Position numbers and translations under genes: made by a program. From NCBI RefSeq assembly GCF_007992715.1, contig NZ_BKAU01000003.1:145524-209523 (forward strand): a stretch of 64,000 nucleotides of DNA, in the 5' to 3' direction. This document shows, in pieces, positions 53,101 through 59,224 of the stretch. Under the pieces are notes generated by a model. That model ran no database searches. It was given only the letters and a program-made list of their open reading frames with translations, and was not told the origin of the DNA. Each line of letters begins with the position of its first letter. Positions within the stretch are counted from its first letter, which is position 1. Source of the stretch: Chitinophaga cymbidii (GTDB lineage Bacteria; Bacteroidota; Bacteroidia; Chitinophagales; Chitinophagaceae).

Positions 53101-53844
53101 GAGCAGGTCTGTAAACCCCTCCGGCAGCATGCCTGATACAGAAATGCCGGTGAGGGCATCTATGATGCCGAGGCCATTGTCCAGCGTAAGCGGGCCGGCG
53201 GAGATGCTCCAGCCGGTGAAACCTATGGGCAGGCCGATGGTTAAAGGGATATTCACCGTAGCGGTATCGCTGGTGAGGGTGCCGGACACAAACCATTGGT
53301 AGCTTTGTGAAAGGTCTTTGAAGGTGCTCACCAAAGTGAGCGCGGGACTTTTAACATAGAGACCGGTGTACCCCAGGAATGTCCACTGGTCACCGGTGCC
53401 CTTCAGTGTGAAGCTGCCGGCATCAGAGTCCAGCACAAAAGAAATACCGCCGATGTTCACGGCGGGAATGTATCCTTCCGTGCTGCCACCGGGCACCAGG
53501 CCGGCCTGGTAAATGGCACTCAGCAGCATGCTGGTATCTTCAAAACTGTTCATGGTGAGGGAGAGTACATCCTCATCGTCTGCAACAAAAACGGCTGTTA
53601 TTTTTATTTGTTGAGAAAACAGGGCAGCCACGGCGGTTACCTGCAAAGCATTGTCATCAGGGTTGCTGAACACGGGTGCCGTGAGGGTAACGGAATCCTG
53701 GTTCAGCAAAATTTTGAACAGGTCAGTAATATTGCTGGCCTGGATGGAGTCTTTGCTAAAGGCGTTGCTGGCTGCAATCTTTTCCTGCAACTGCTGGATG
53801 CGTGGATTAACTTCCAATATAACAGGGCGTTTTTTCTTGCTCAT
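44119..53844 (-). CDS. Giant 3241-residue protein, beta-rich modules and LysM-like repeats, unrecognised
   Basis: 3241 residues with no signal peptide and no clear membrane helices. Residues about 30-1060 are a series of modules of about 110-150 residues, each with a W-centred strand, a (I/L)xxLL helix and an LP-x-L-x-(I/L) strand. From memory they resemble proteins labelled DUF6603; unverified. Residues about 1080-1420 are amphipathic, glycine-rich strands (GAGGFYFGKL, GIGIRAGLGK). Residues about 1610-1745 hold three degenerate LysM-like units (SFASIAARY, LRSIAARFGVSVEALAFYN), which could bind glycan or act as a baseplate-like adaptor. The remaining 1500 residues I cannot place. Last gene of a tight operon, 11 bp after HNH-1. 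Confidence 0.8.
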   Translation of the reverse strand: MSKKKRPVILEVNPRIQQLQEKIAASNAFSKDSIQASNITDLFKILLNQDSVTLTAPVFSNPDDNALQVTAVAALFSQQIKITAVFVADDEDVLSLTMNSFEDTSMLLSAIYQAGLVPGGSTEGYIPAVNIGGISFVLDSDAGSFTLKGTGDQWTFLGYTGLYVKSPALTLVSTFKDLSQSYQWFVSGTLTSDTATVNIPLTIGLPIGFTGWSISAGPLTLDNGLGIIDALTGISVSGMLPEGFTDLLANIEITGFYAGFDPIKKSLRSVQLQVQTKADWVIVQDKLKIKEGISLLLNGFRMEDGQPLQYSGCITGTAAVNYANPEEEVQASAIIPIPLSGADWAITLANDQQPLGFGKLAALVPGVKDFLPPGMYEKLNEIILEYLTIKFKFSDGFSFTNIAFSIYSATPWQLPALQQAIYLDKDFSLALNVPLPYAAATMSGKIAGVIQIDSGNISIPISLSKTPVTENWTLQVTSDEIPLPSISSLSGFMGGGILDTASPSGLMKVGNFAIYDLELIWIFGTVSKLQRFAFTISSTPETPAWNLVPGYFELTELFVSIAIENQSVSDKDISGSIGATVTWVLNKSTNSKLVLFMLATKSSSAAPWKFAGSLKEDLVLKDLLIALHTPAAVVDLLPNLKVTQFDLSIEPTSGSFSIATAIAPVDTWTILTIGSLNVNMENIGFEVQKYAENLEMSASGTFTLVATKKTSTVQLSAGYSNKDWNFSGTYDNTTGGGITINEVLAEYITGIDSASIPQLKILKVLVAIVKGTTATSTTYNTFHFVFSGELTLLDKLLIQANIDVKYDSRNTTSPYEGTQLQGLVKFGGISFTAIAKYSAGRFSNYEFLLTFMHVVAKATVEDTATTTTFRFNLTSTNINKPLTLGDVIAALIEAATGEAPVIPAPWSFILNISINNFGFLFVLNKTTNAKTVGLTWQPKINLGFIVIDELSLLYSPGPDGNNGPVEFRVTKGTFLGMPIDELPQQQRPDWDLRDPSKAPAVPGFGDSSFKLEFLGLGNQVAIKQKTPPASVTQAITNLAEAFNTNGGAKLPPELYFDKNYGILFGAQFIVVKYIHLAVVFYDPVMYGISISVKDGKFKDLYFEILYKKVNDNVGVYQIDLSLPDFVRQQQFGAVAVTLPSISLSVYTNGDFTIDMGFPKNADFSRSFGLEFSIFTGAGGFYFGKLSNDTATMVPKGDGQFNPVIIFGIGIRAGLGKSLNKGPLKAELSLTIQVILEGVLAWYKANPPAQAGNEVLYFRLQAQAALVGRIYGEIDFVIISASLDIMVRIMLQLVLESYRQSLVTFTAEVYASITVRINLGLFKISISCSFRTGITDTFTIGSNEKAPWDTGQLADRSAYFTPLDAPLPAEVPKMVWSAPLDYPAEQLNLLFIPQVSVKYDAAAAQHKQAVAASLLFVQNAPGTADSSAFTVLARAVLAWVFNAYFAGKDVKDEKILDQPVTIEDANAIYNYFDQPEIATGAKDAFQVTDLYDYLFAKAFTSVNISTADGSAQQMLEDADTQVAFFPIIPLLAMTINGGTPLEFSDYNECDTAYLERIRQYFREMQVQYEERPAGTQARTATGLTMAEFLFIDYFVMMAKTAMQDVINGFKQTTLVARADDSFASIAARYKSYGATPAALAAANRHQPLKTSASLHIPAFNYRLRHNETRESFAAQLPVSDIVLQEAGGTVSVPSFLYTIPEKNVRPVTLRSIAARFGVSVEALAFYNADQPGIFEEGTRLLHAFTDTKTVQQILDELQNGAQFQLANLAGVVSRFFLHGLRIPKAATGDDRIALYEGTGQQFNLTGTVTDQSVALNVTAGSPAWLKLGTGTEVTFSFSQDMANAVAELTGSAYVPGITLHKQEDVKRYRLQPRTFALATSFTWQAPDTQVLKTTLGDTFIWAFPPQLQSYLSTYPSIPYQLLLQSANTAFSQTAPTPVAPMYWSTFVTVNLRRVPDSATPGSYADNIYLVDGCGESDGQLLQQVLLAGSPAITNLDILFADNSAKPNNGEEVRGLISNSLTSYTTFLLQTNFSTVSNPGLAADAVPLAASNLEGMDAFTFLTYLWECSIVRSGGYYLHYRTSSGGGLPAFIFDEDGIGAIRVLVSYNIPIHVDSEGYVLPPYVNSAVLDTPVDPQQDTLLAGIALTAEQKTTFDPILQQIQATILPGTGMFSGKRDNPQILRAATLGESADQQLSELFQLMEYRILATTGVFRQSNYALPTGPLDTDESAVNCISRLPSPMQTTTWNYGAVLPVFPFTDNGGAGPVQDPYAANGKTATVYFNFLDIFGNTLAEEGASQITQQLTPGYTDPVIGVDQWINVARTYKIATDTTSKPALSIALSFDVLRYVNATDPKALATQDLKQYRQVALQLAQEGVTAAVECSIGTLEAPAATPLDTLQQYVAAIISYLEQVPATPPADDAPITTTLTCGIDAAQLNAALIFQLSVSINITRTKYIDPQFEQEAAIKSATTIIPPDLYHGTTASETALSVFATALEQALPVMKVAVGAPDNQATVKSVADGNNTTPKDIWLVRFANGTDAGISFTVNAAPVSFGIKPLSTTLISRPDETNTRPVPLRAYTSGKYLGNETVQNKAFAGIDMEVMARTFISTTDTFFSAQSSTQAWRVQQSGKSDYFPSPFQALEDAKRSIARAVPTSQLTNILQDAGIDGLPSAQQALEQQMLTVMGNMYKTDAVIQSAVTVTQGFDEHAANLYGQLVFADTTVAENSYSFTPVKVPLTKGEQQLNSFFSVRQETGTAGAGQDVDLIDRFKAGLNLQITGLEHNFGTPLNGYVPSSWLTFANPILQTGTGSDALMNADIPVPLKAYPTAPSLINQQATPSAATGNNVGEKQPQGNTTNNLEKALLWNYTFSYNYVIARQDLIYLDIQLNTANAPGAALADSPPDLFEALMQFNTTYEAVIADIAREDSNSLIALQSLAWMVKQVADAWPGWFDPQTANAAGPAAKTLNYIIKEEPDADTGNLLITIRSAQPGVTTEALPLVTINGFSTKEFAHADGEQTYYFVEVTDTTETPLLFSERKKFSERGVVIRDNHVLIDENAWAGVAVHRNEELAGQPTNKDFRYITPYIRFANVCYPNLTSQAPINIADSTAGAGSTKEKLETLLVNFFIELLKADPERKVMLQMQAGYSFALQPDAPAALQVGPTLPIVLMTPLEITGNSIAEVLSPLSAAILKWFGNQPVEGVSTTGNLRFIVSLFAFNSGDMHHPVLTLEGVYLPTNVIDFS

Positions 53845-53855
53845 AGGGTTGCTTG

Positions 53856-54713
53856 TTAGATGCTGAACAGCGCGTCGTTATCGTTCCGCAGACCTGAGAA
53901 TTCATGTATGTTCCCGGCAAAGGCCGTCCGCAAGAGGTCCAGGTCTTCCGTCTGCTGGTAGAATACTGTCATCCAAACCGACCAGTTGCCGCTGTACCAG
54001 GCCGTCATCGCAATTTGTTGAATGAACATGCGGCGCAGCAGGGCGGGATCACCGGGTCCGTTGGCGGCATGCCCTTCCAGTTCCCGTAGGCGTTTCACAC
54101 TGTCATGCGCCTCCATCCAGGCGGCCGTTCTTTTGAACATGCGGTTGTCGCTCCGTTCTGCATGTACGGCCAGGGGTACACGCAGTTCGCCGGTGTTTTC
54201 GTTATAAAATTCCAACTGCATGTTCAGCTGAAAATGGGCGATGGTGTTGAATGCTTTCTCGTACAACGTTTGTCCTGCATCGCGGTTGGGTACTACAAAT
54301 ACGAGGTCTTTTGTTTCTTCAGATACCTTGTTGCCTTCATCCATCACCAGATATTTTACGGTACGCAACTCGTATTGGAATGGACTGTTGACGAGTGAAA
54401 AGGTACTGTCTTTGTCCGGCCAAAGGATGGCTGCGGCGCTCGTGGCATTGAGCGTGGGCATGCGGATGTGGTTGCGGCAATCGTTGCAGATAAGCAGCAG
54501 GTCATCCCACTGGTCTAAAGAAAGCTGCTCCGGCCATTCCGCGAGATGGCGCAGGTGTTCAATGTGATAGTCGCTAAGCGGCATTTCGCAGTAGGAACAA
54601 TAATTGCCGAGCGATTCGATGAGCGCGTGATGAATGGCGCCGCGCTGCTGTTCGCTGCCGGTGGCGGAGAGTTCCCGGAGGTATGCCGGCGGTATTTTAT
54701 TGACAGGTCTCAT
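53856..54713 (-). CDS. HNH/zinc-knuckle nuclease-like protein 1
   Basis: 285 residues. C39-x2-C42, HIEH (50-53) and C76-x2-C79 form the metal knuckles and catalytic HNH core (NYCSYCE...IEH...CNDCRNH), as in PtuB and TIGR02646-like HNH proteins. The C-terminal region (about 175-270) has TAAWMEAHDSV and MFIQQIAMTAWYSGNWSVW, which align by eye with the neighbour HNH protein 2, so the two are paralogs. No signal peptide. It is 8 bp after HNH-2 and 11 bp before the giant gene. No ATPase or reverse transcriptase partner (Septu, retron) is present, so a known defence system is unlikely. A DNA cut is possible, but structural use of the knuckle is not excluded. Confidence 0.78.
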   Translation of the reverse strand: MRPVNKIPPAYLRELSATGSEQQRGAIHHALIESLGNYCSYCEMPLSDYHIEHLRHLAEWPEQLSLDQWDDLLLICNDCRNHIRMPTLNATSAAAILWPDKDSTFSLVNSPFQYELRTVKYLVMDEGNKVSEETKDLVFVVPNRDAGQTLYEKAFNTIAHFQLNMQLEFYNENTGELRVPLAVHAERSDNRMFKRTAAWMEAHDSVKRLRELEGHAANGPGDPALLRRMFIQQIAMTAWYSGNWSVWMTVFYQQTEDLDLLRTAFAGNIHEFSGLRNDNDALFSI

Positions 54714-54721
54714 AGCGTTAG

Positions 54722-55846
54722 TTATTGTGTGGGCAGATCGTTGATGTTAGTACCCGGAAAATAATAGAACTGCTGATTCGGATTCGTGGAGGCCGTTCTG
54801 AAATAGGTGTAAATGGAGTTTTGCACATTAGGCGGTGAGATAAGATAAAACAGCCATGACCATATTTCGAAGAATCCGGCATTCTTTGCCGTAATGAATA
54901 TCTGCTGCAACATGAGCAGCCAGCCCTGAGACCCTACCTGGAAGGCCTGTAGGTTGGAAAGGGATAACAATACGTTCAGCCACGCAATGGTGCGGTTGGT
55001 TACCCGCCTGTCTGAGTACACGTTGGGCTGGTAGGCATTCAGCTGAACAATGTTGAGGAAGTTGTTTTCCCGCAGCTGCTCCGTCGGATTGCTGAATGAG
55101 ATGGTTACCAGGGCGGCCACGGTGATGGGCTGGGCGTATCCTGCAATATTGGCCTGCACGGTATTCTGTACAACGCTTACCTGCCTGTTGGTGAGGTTCT
55201 CCGCGACGGCGGGGACAAGGATTAAATTATTGGTAACATCGTAAAGATACGGAGGAAGACCGCGCCAGGATATCATGCCGGAGTTAGGCCATACCTGGCG
55301 GACCATCCCGCCAGTCAGCACATTCTGGTAGGTGGGCGGATTGGCAATATTAGCCGCTGCAAACTGATAGGATGTTACATAAGTAGGATTGGAACCTTTA
55401 TAAGAATTGCAGGAGGGGCAGGACAGGAAAAAATTAGTGTAGTTCAGCATTTCTGAGGGAAATTCTGCTTTGGGCAGGCAGTGCTCTATTGCCAGTGCCG
55501 TATCCTGAACAGGCGTACCGCAATAGGCGCAGTATTGTCCGTAGTTGTCAATCAGCGAGCCCCTGGCATTGCCGTACTTCATGGTGGCATTTTCCGAGAA
55601 GTAATTGATCAAAGCCTTCATGAAAGCTTTGTTTACCGGGAGAAGGTTGCCCCATTGAGCAGCGCCGTGATTGACAAATGTGAGTCCCGCTGCAACACCC
55701 CTTACAGCAGCCGTATTGAAAGTACTATTGCCTGCCACCGGCCCAACGCCGTTCGCCGCCAACCCGGCTATGATAGCGGCCGTATAAGTGACCATCGTGG
55801 GTGGTACCTGGTACGTAGGATTTCCATTTGTAAGTACTGGTCTCAT
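54722..55846 (-). CDS. HNH/zinc-knuckle nuclease-like protein 2
   Basis: 374 residues. C106-x2-C109, IEH (120-122) and C143-x2-C146 form the same knuckle-HNH core as protein 1, preceded by a 90-residue N-terminal extension absent from it. The C-terminal part (RTIAWLNVLLSL, MLQQIFITAKNAGFFEIWSW) corresponds to the W-rich end of protein 1. Both start with MRPV. The upstream 1112-residue gene ends 3 bp before this start, so translation is probably coupled. Function: nuclease-like by motif; substrate and target unknown. Confidence 0.78.
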   Translation of the reverse strand: MRPVLTNGNPTYQVPPTMVTYTAAIIAGLAANGVGPVAGNSTFNTAAVRGVAAGLTFVNHGAAQWGNLLPVNKAFMKALINYFSENATMKYGNARGSLIDNYGQYCAYCGTPVQDTALAIEHCLPKAEFPSEMLNYTNFFLSCPSCNSYKGSNPTYVTSYQFAAANIANPPTYQNVLTGGMVRQVWPNSGMISWRGLPPYLYDVTNNLILVPAVAENLTNRQVSVVQNTVQANIAGYAQPITVAALVTISFSNPTEQLRENNFLNIVQLNAYQPNVYSDRRVTNRTIAWLNVLLSLSNLQAFQVGSQGWLLMLQQIFITAKNAGFFEIWSWLFYLISPPNVQNSIYTYFRTASTNPNQQFYYFPGTNINDLPTQ

Positions 55847-55849
55847 AAT

Positions 55850-58800
55850 TTATTTGTTTATGTACGCTCCGTACCAACCCAGGGAGCCCGGTTGCTCTGC
55901 ATCGCCAACAAGCACGAGGTTGGTATTTCCTGCCGGCGGTAGTTTCACGCCGAACAGGCTGAGAGAAAGGTTTAAAAGGAAAAAATTATAGCTGATCTTA
56001 TCGCCGCCATGTTCTACCTGCTTCAGCTGGAAGGGGCCGGCAGACAGTTTCAGCACGTTCTGTATGCTGAAGGTATTGCCGCTGCCGGCGCCGGGAAGCC
56101 GCACAAATATTTCCACGTTCACACTTGCCGCGCCGGGGCTCCAGGCCAGCATGAGTTGCGGAATGAATCCCGCCTGGCTGGCCAGCGCGCCGGGGCCGCC
56201 CCAGTGCAGGTCAAAATTGATGGCGTACCACACCGGCTGCAAGCCCGCTGTGCTGAAATCAGGGGGCGGCACCACCTGCAGGTACCGCAGTTTTTTAGGC
56301 GTGTTGTCGCCGGACCCGCGCAGAATGGCATTGGGGCTCACGGGGAAGGCGGCCGCAAAACTATTGTTGCGGATGGTGCTGAGAGACTGGTCAAACGAAA
56401 CGTTATCCGGGTTCAGCACAATTTCAAGTCCGGATGTGGTATTCGCGGCTGTATCCAATGAGAAGGAAACGTCCAGGCAGAGGTTGCTGAAATACAGGCC
56501 CCTGTTATGTTGTGTTTCCTGCCCTTTTTCGGAGCCATATGAGAAGCAGTCGAATTTCTCCTGCTGCGAAAAGTTGAGATAGCCGTAAAATGTGAACCTG
56601 GCTTTTACATCGTCTGTGCCGGGAAGGGTAGTGGATGCCACGCTGGAAATGGTTTGAAACTGCGCCTTTACAAACTCGATGCAGGTCAGCACCTTGCTGG
56701 TCAGGAAATACTGGTAGGTCAGGTCCTGCTGCGTCAGGAAGGTGTAGGTGCGGTGACCGTCCTGGTTTTCGTAGTGGCCGTTGAAGATCATGGCGTAGTT
56801 GGCGGGTTCCGTAGTTTCGTCATCATCGTCACCGCTGTCAGGCACGTTCAGCGAGGCCGCCTCTTCAAACCATTTGCGCGCGGTCAGTTCCAGCTTGCTG
56901 TTGAAGTTGATGAGCACGGAATTGGCGAAGACTACCTGCAACACCAGTACCTTGTAGGCGTATGATACATTGTCCACACTGTTCTGGCCCGCTTCAAAAG
57001 CACGCAGACCTGTGGTTGCCGCGGTGCCGCCGCCCTGCGTTTGCTGATAGGCAGGATCGATGTAGCTGATGAGGCCGAACAGGTTGCTCTTTTTCAGCGC
57101 CAGCGGTTGCGTGGTGTTGCTGCTGTTTTCCTGTACAAAGCTGACCTGTACGCCCACGTGATGTGCATAGAATCTTGTGAGGTCCATAGCCCCCAGCAGT
57201 CCGCGCAGGTCGGGTGGAAAATTGCCGAGGCTGATATCTGTGCGGAGCGCCAGGATGCCGTACCACTCAGGGTCCTGTATGATGTTGGCGAAACTGGCGA
57301 AGTGAGGATTGTTTTTCGCCATGTCTGTCGCTTCCGTACAATATTCCATCAGCCAGGTCTGCGTACTGGTAAGCTGGTCGGCGTCATAGTTGAAAGTAAC
57401 ACCGTCGGTCCATTGCGTGGTGTTGGTGATCAGGTCTGTGATAGCGCCTTTCCTGAATTTGAGTATGAGTATGTTTTTCTGTTCCGGGTCTTTATCCGGG
57501 TCGCGGGTGGGAACGTTTACGTTAAACTCCCATCCTTCGATTGACAGCGCATTATCGAACGTACCGATATTGCCGGCATCGGATATAACGAGAAAAAGAT
57601 CTTCGGTCTGGAATGCGCTGCGCAACGCGGCGGGCAGGTTGGTGAACCGGAAGTTGACCGGCAGCTCGGTGTTCAGCGCGAGCAATACTTCCTGCCACTG
57701 CATACCTGATATGGTCGCCAGCAGCCCCTGCGGTGTTGTAGTGGTTACGGGGTCTGCCGTAACCTGGCTACCGGTGGGTACAGGCATCGCTGCCATTTTC
57801 TGTTCTCTTGCTGTGCCCAGCAGGCTGCTTTCAAAAGAGGCGAGATACTCCGGCGGAAAAGCGTCAGCCTGTACAGTACTGATGCCGGCGTACGGCGTCA
57901 TCGGGAAACATAGTGTATCGCTGCCGGCTGCCGGTAATTGCGCGGAGGGCGCATAAAACGGCCCCAGCAGCCCGCTGGTGGCAGATGCCTGGTAGAGACT
58001 GGCCACCGGCGGAGCGGCGGAATACACTACGGCGGCAGCGGTGCGTGCTTCTATAAAGGCGTATGAAGCGGTGTAGGTATTGTTCAGCTCCTGGCTGGCC
58101 AGTCCGCTTGGCGCATTGGCAGCGTTGCCGGGATAGAAAACGATATGATCTCCCGGTGTGAACTGCAGGCTTTCCGTGCCGGAGAGGCCTGGCAGCAATT
58201 GACATACGCCATCATCGCCGGGTTCCGCCTGCAATTCAAAAGCTCCTTTGGGAGCAAGGTAGTATGCGGGCGATTTCTCCGGGTCCGCATACAGCTGGAA
58301 CACCAGTTGCGCGGGATTGGCGCCGTTCGTAACGGGGCGCAGGGTAACCGGCTGGCCGTATATCGTACGCCACCAGCTGTCAAGTGTGGCGCCTGTTGCC
58401 GGTATTATTTCAAAGCGGTCTTCTTCCCCGGTTATTTTTTGCAGTCCGAAAGAAATGCCTGTGAAGGCCATGTAGGAGCGGCTGTCGTCCAGCGGATGCA
58501 GCGGGTCCCAGTGAACATCCAGGAGCCAGTAAGTTGCAGGCTGGTTGTTGAACAGCGGGTAGTATTGGCTGCATGGTACGCCCGTGGCGGGATTGGGCAT
58601 GTTATACCGGAAGCCGGCAGACCATCCCGCATAGATATCGTTAGAAAAATCGCTGATCATCACTTCCCCCGTTAATACACCAGCCTGCTCGCCTGTAACG
58701 GTGATGGATAAACTTTTCTCCGCAGCGGCGGCCTGCGCTCCCGGTACAACGGGGTACCCTGCGCATATCACACCTTCCGGCTGAAACACGATGCCCGCTC

Positions 58801-59188
58801 CTTCAAACAACGGAAGCTGGTAAGTGCCGAAACCAAGATCAACGGCAGTCTGAATGCTTACATTGCCACTGTCTGTACCGGTTTGCAGGAGAGCCTGCAC
58901 GGTAAGGGTGGTTCCGTTCAGCAGCCAGCAGGCGCCGGTATGCAGCGGGTTTTGCAGGGAAGCTTCGGCGGTCAGTTGCTCCTGCAAAGTTTTCAACGCA
59001 TCGGTGTTGTCTGCTGCAATGGGCGTGGAGAGGAAAAAATAATATCCTTTGAAAGCATCCCAGCTGTCTGCCAGCGAAATCTCCGCAGGGGGTGTGGTAT
59101 CACCCGGCAGGTAATAGCCGCTGGTGACCGATTCGGGCAGGGGCGAGGGAAGGAACAAACTGGTATTATCAAACGGCGTGTACTTCAT
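55850..59188 (-). CDS. Unrecognised 1112-residue protein of the giant-protein operon
   Basis: 1112 residues. I do not recognise a family. There is no signal peptide or membrane helix. It is Thr/Ala/Asn-rich and mostly beta by composition, with aromatic clusters (SWDAFKGYYFFLSTP, YYPLFNNQPATYWLLDVHW), an acidic stretch (SGDDDDETTEPANY, near residue 795) and a C-terminal region of alternating strands (FFLLNLSLSLFGVKLPP). The style is close to that of the 3241-residue protein, so the two may be structural partners. The gene starts 36 bp after the collagen-like gene and ends 3 bp before HNH-2. Confidence 0.75.
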   Translation of the reverse strand: MKYTPFDNTSLFLPSPLPESVTSGYYLPGDTTPPAEISLADSWDAFKGYYFFLSTPIAADNTDALKTLQEQLTAEASLQNPLHTGACWLLNGTTLTVQALLQTGTDSGNVSIQTAVDLGFGTYQLPLFEGAGIVFQPEGVICAGYPVVPGAQAAAAEKSLSITVTGEQAGVLTGEVMISDFSNDIYAGWSAGFRYNMPNPATGVPCSQYYPLFNNQPATYWLLDVHWDPLHPLDDSRSYMAFTGISFGLQKITGEEDRFEIIPATGATLDSWWRTIYGQPVTLRPVTNGANPAQLVFQLYADPEKSPAYYLAPKGAFELQAEPGDDGVCQLLPGLSGTESLQFTPGDHIVFYPGNAANAPSGLASQELNNTYTASYAFIEARTAAAVVYSAAPPVASLYQASATSGLLGPFYAPSAQLPAAGSDTLCFPMTPYAGISTVQADAFPPEYLASFESSLLGTAREQKMAAMPVPTGSQVTADPVTTTTPQGLLATISGMQWQEVLLALNTELPVNFRFTNLPAALRSAFQTEDLFLVISDAGNIGTFDNALSIEGWEFNVNVPTRDPDKDPEQKNILILKFRKGAITDLITNTTQWTDGVTFNYDADQLTSTQTWLMEYCTEATDMAKNNPHFASFANIIQDPEWYGILALRTDISLGNFPPDLRGLLGAMDLTRFYAHHVGVQVSFVQENSSNTTQPLALKKSNLFGLISYIDPAYQQTQGGGTAATTGLRAFEAGQNSVDNVSYAYKVLVLQVVFANSVLINFNSKLELTARKWFEEAASLNVPDSGDDDDETTEPANYAMIFNGHYENQDGHRTYTFLTQQDLTYQYFLTSKVLTCIEFVKAQFQTISSVASTTLPGTDDVKARFTFYGYLNFSQQEKFDCFSYGSEKGQETQHNRGLYFSNLCLDVSFSLDTAANTTSGLEIVLNPDNVSFDQSLSTIRNNSFAAAFPVSPNAILRGSGDNTPKKLRYLQVVPPPDFSTAGLQPVWYAINFDLHWGGPGALASQAGFIPQLMLAWSPGAASVNVEIFVRLPGAGSGNTFSIQNVLKLSAGPFQLKQVEHGGDKISYNFFLLNLSLSLFGVKLPPAGNTNLVLVGDAEQPGSLGWYGAYINK

Positions 59189-59224
59189 TGAAAACGGGTT
59201 TACAGAGTTCTCCCGGAAAGGGTG

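Noticed and set aside
53856..55846. Septu or retron defence locus
   Set aside because: The HNH motifs are similar, but there is no PtuA-type ATPase, reverse transcriptase or msr/msd RNA next to them; the neighbours are structural-type giant proteins.
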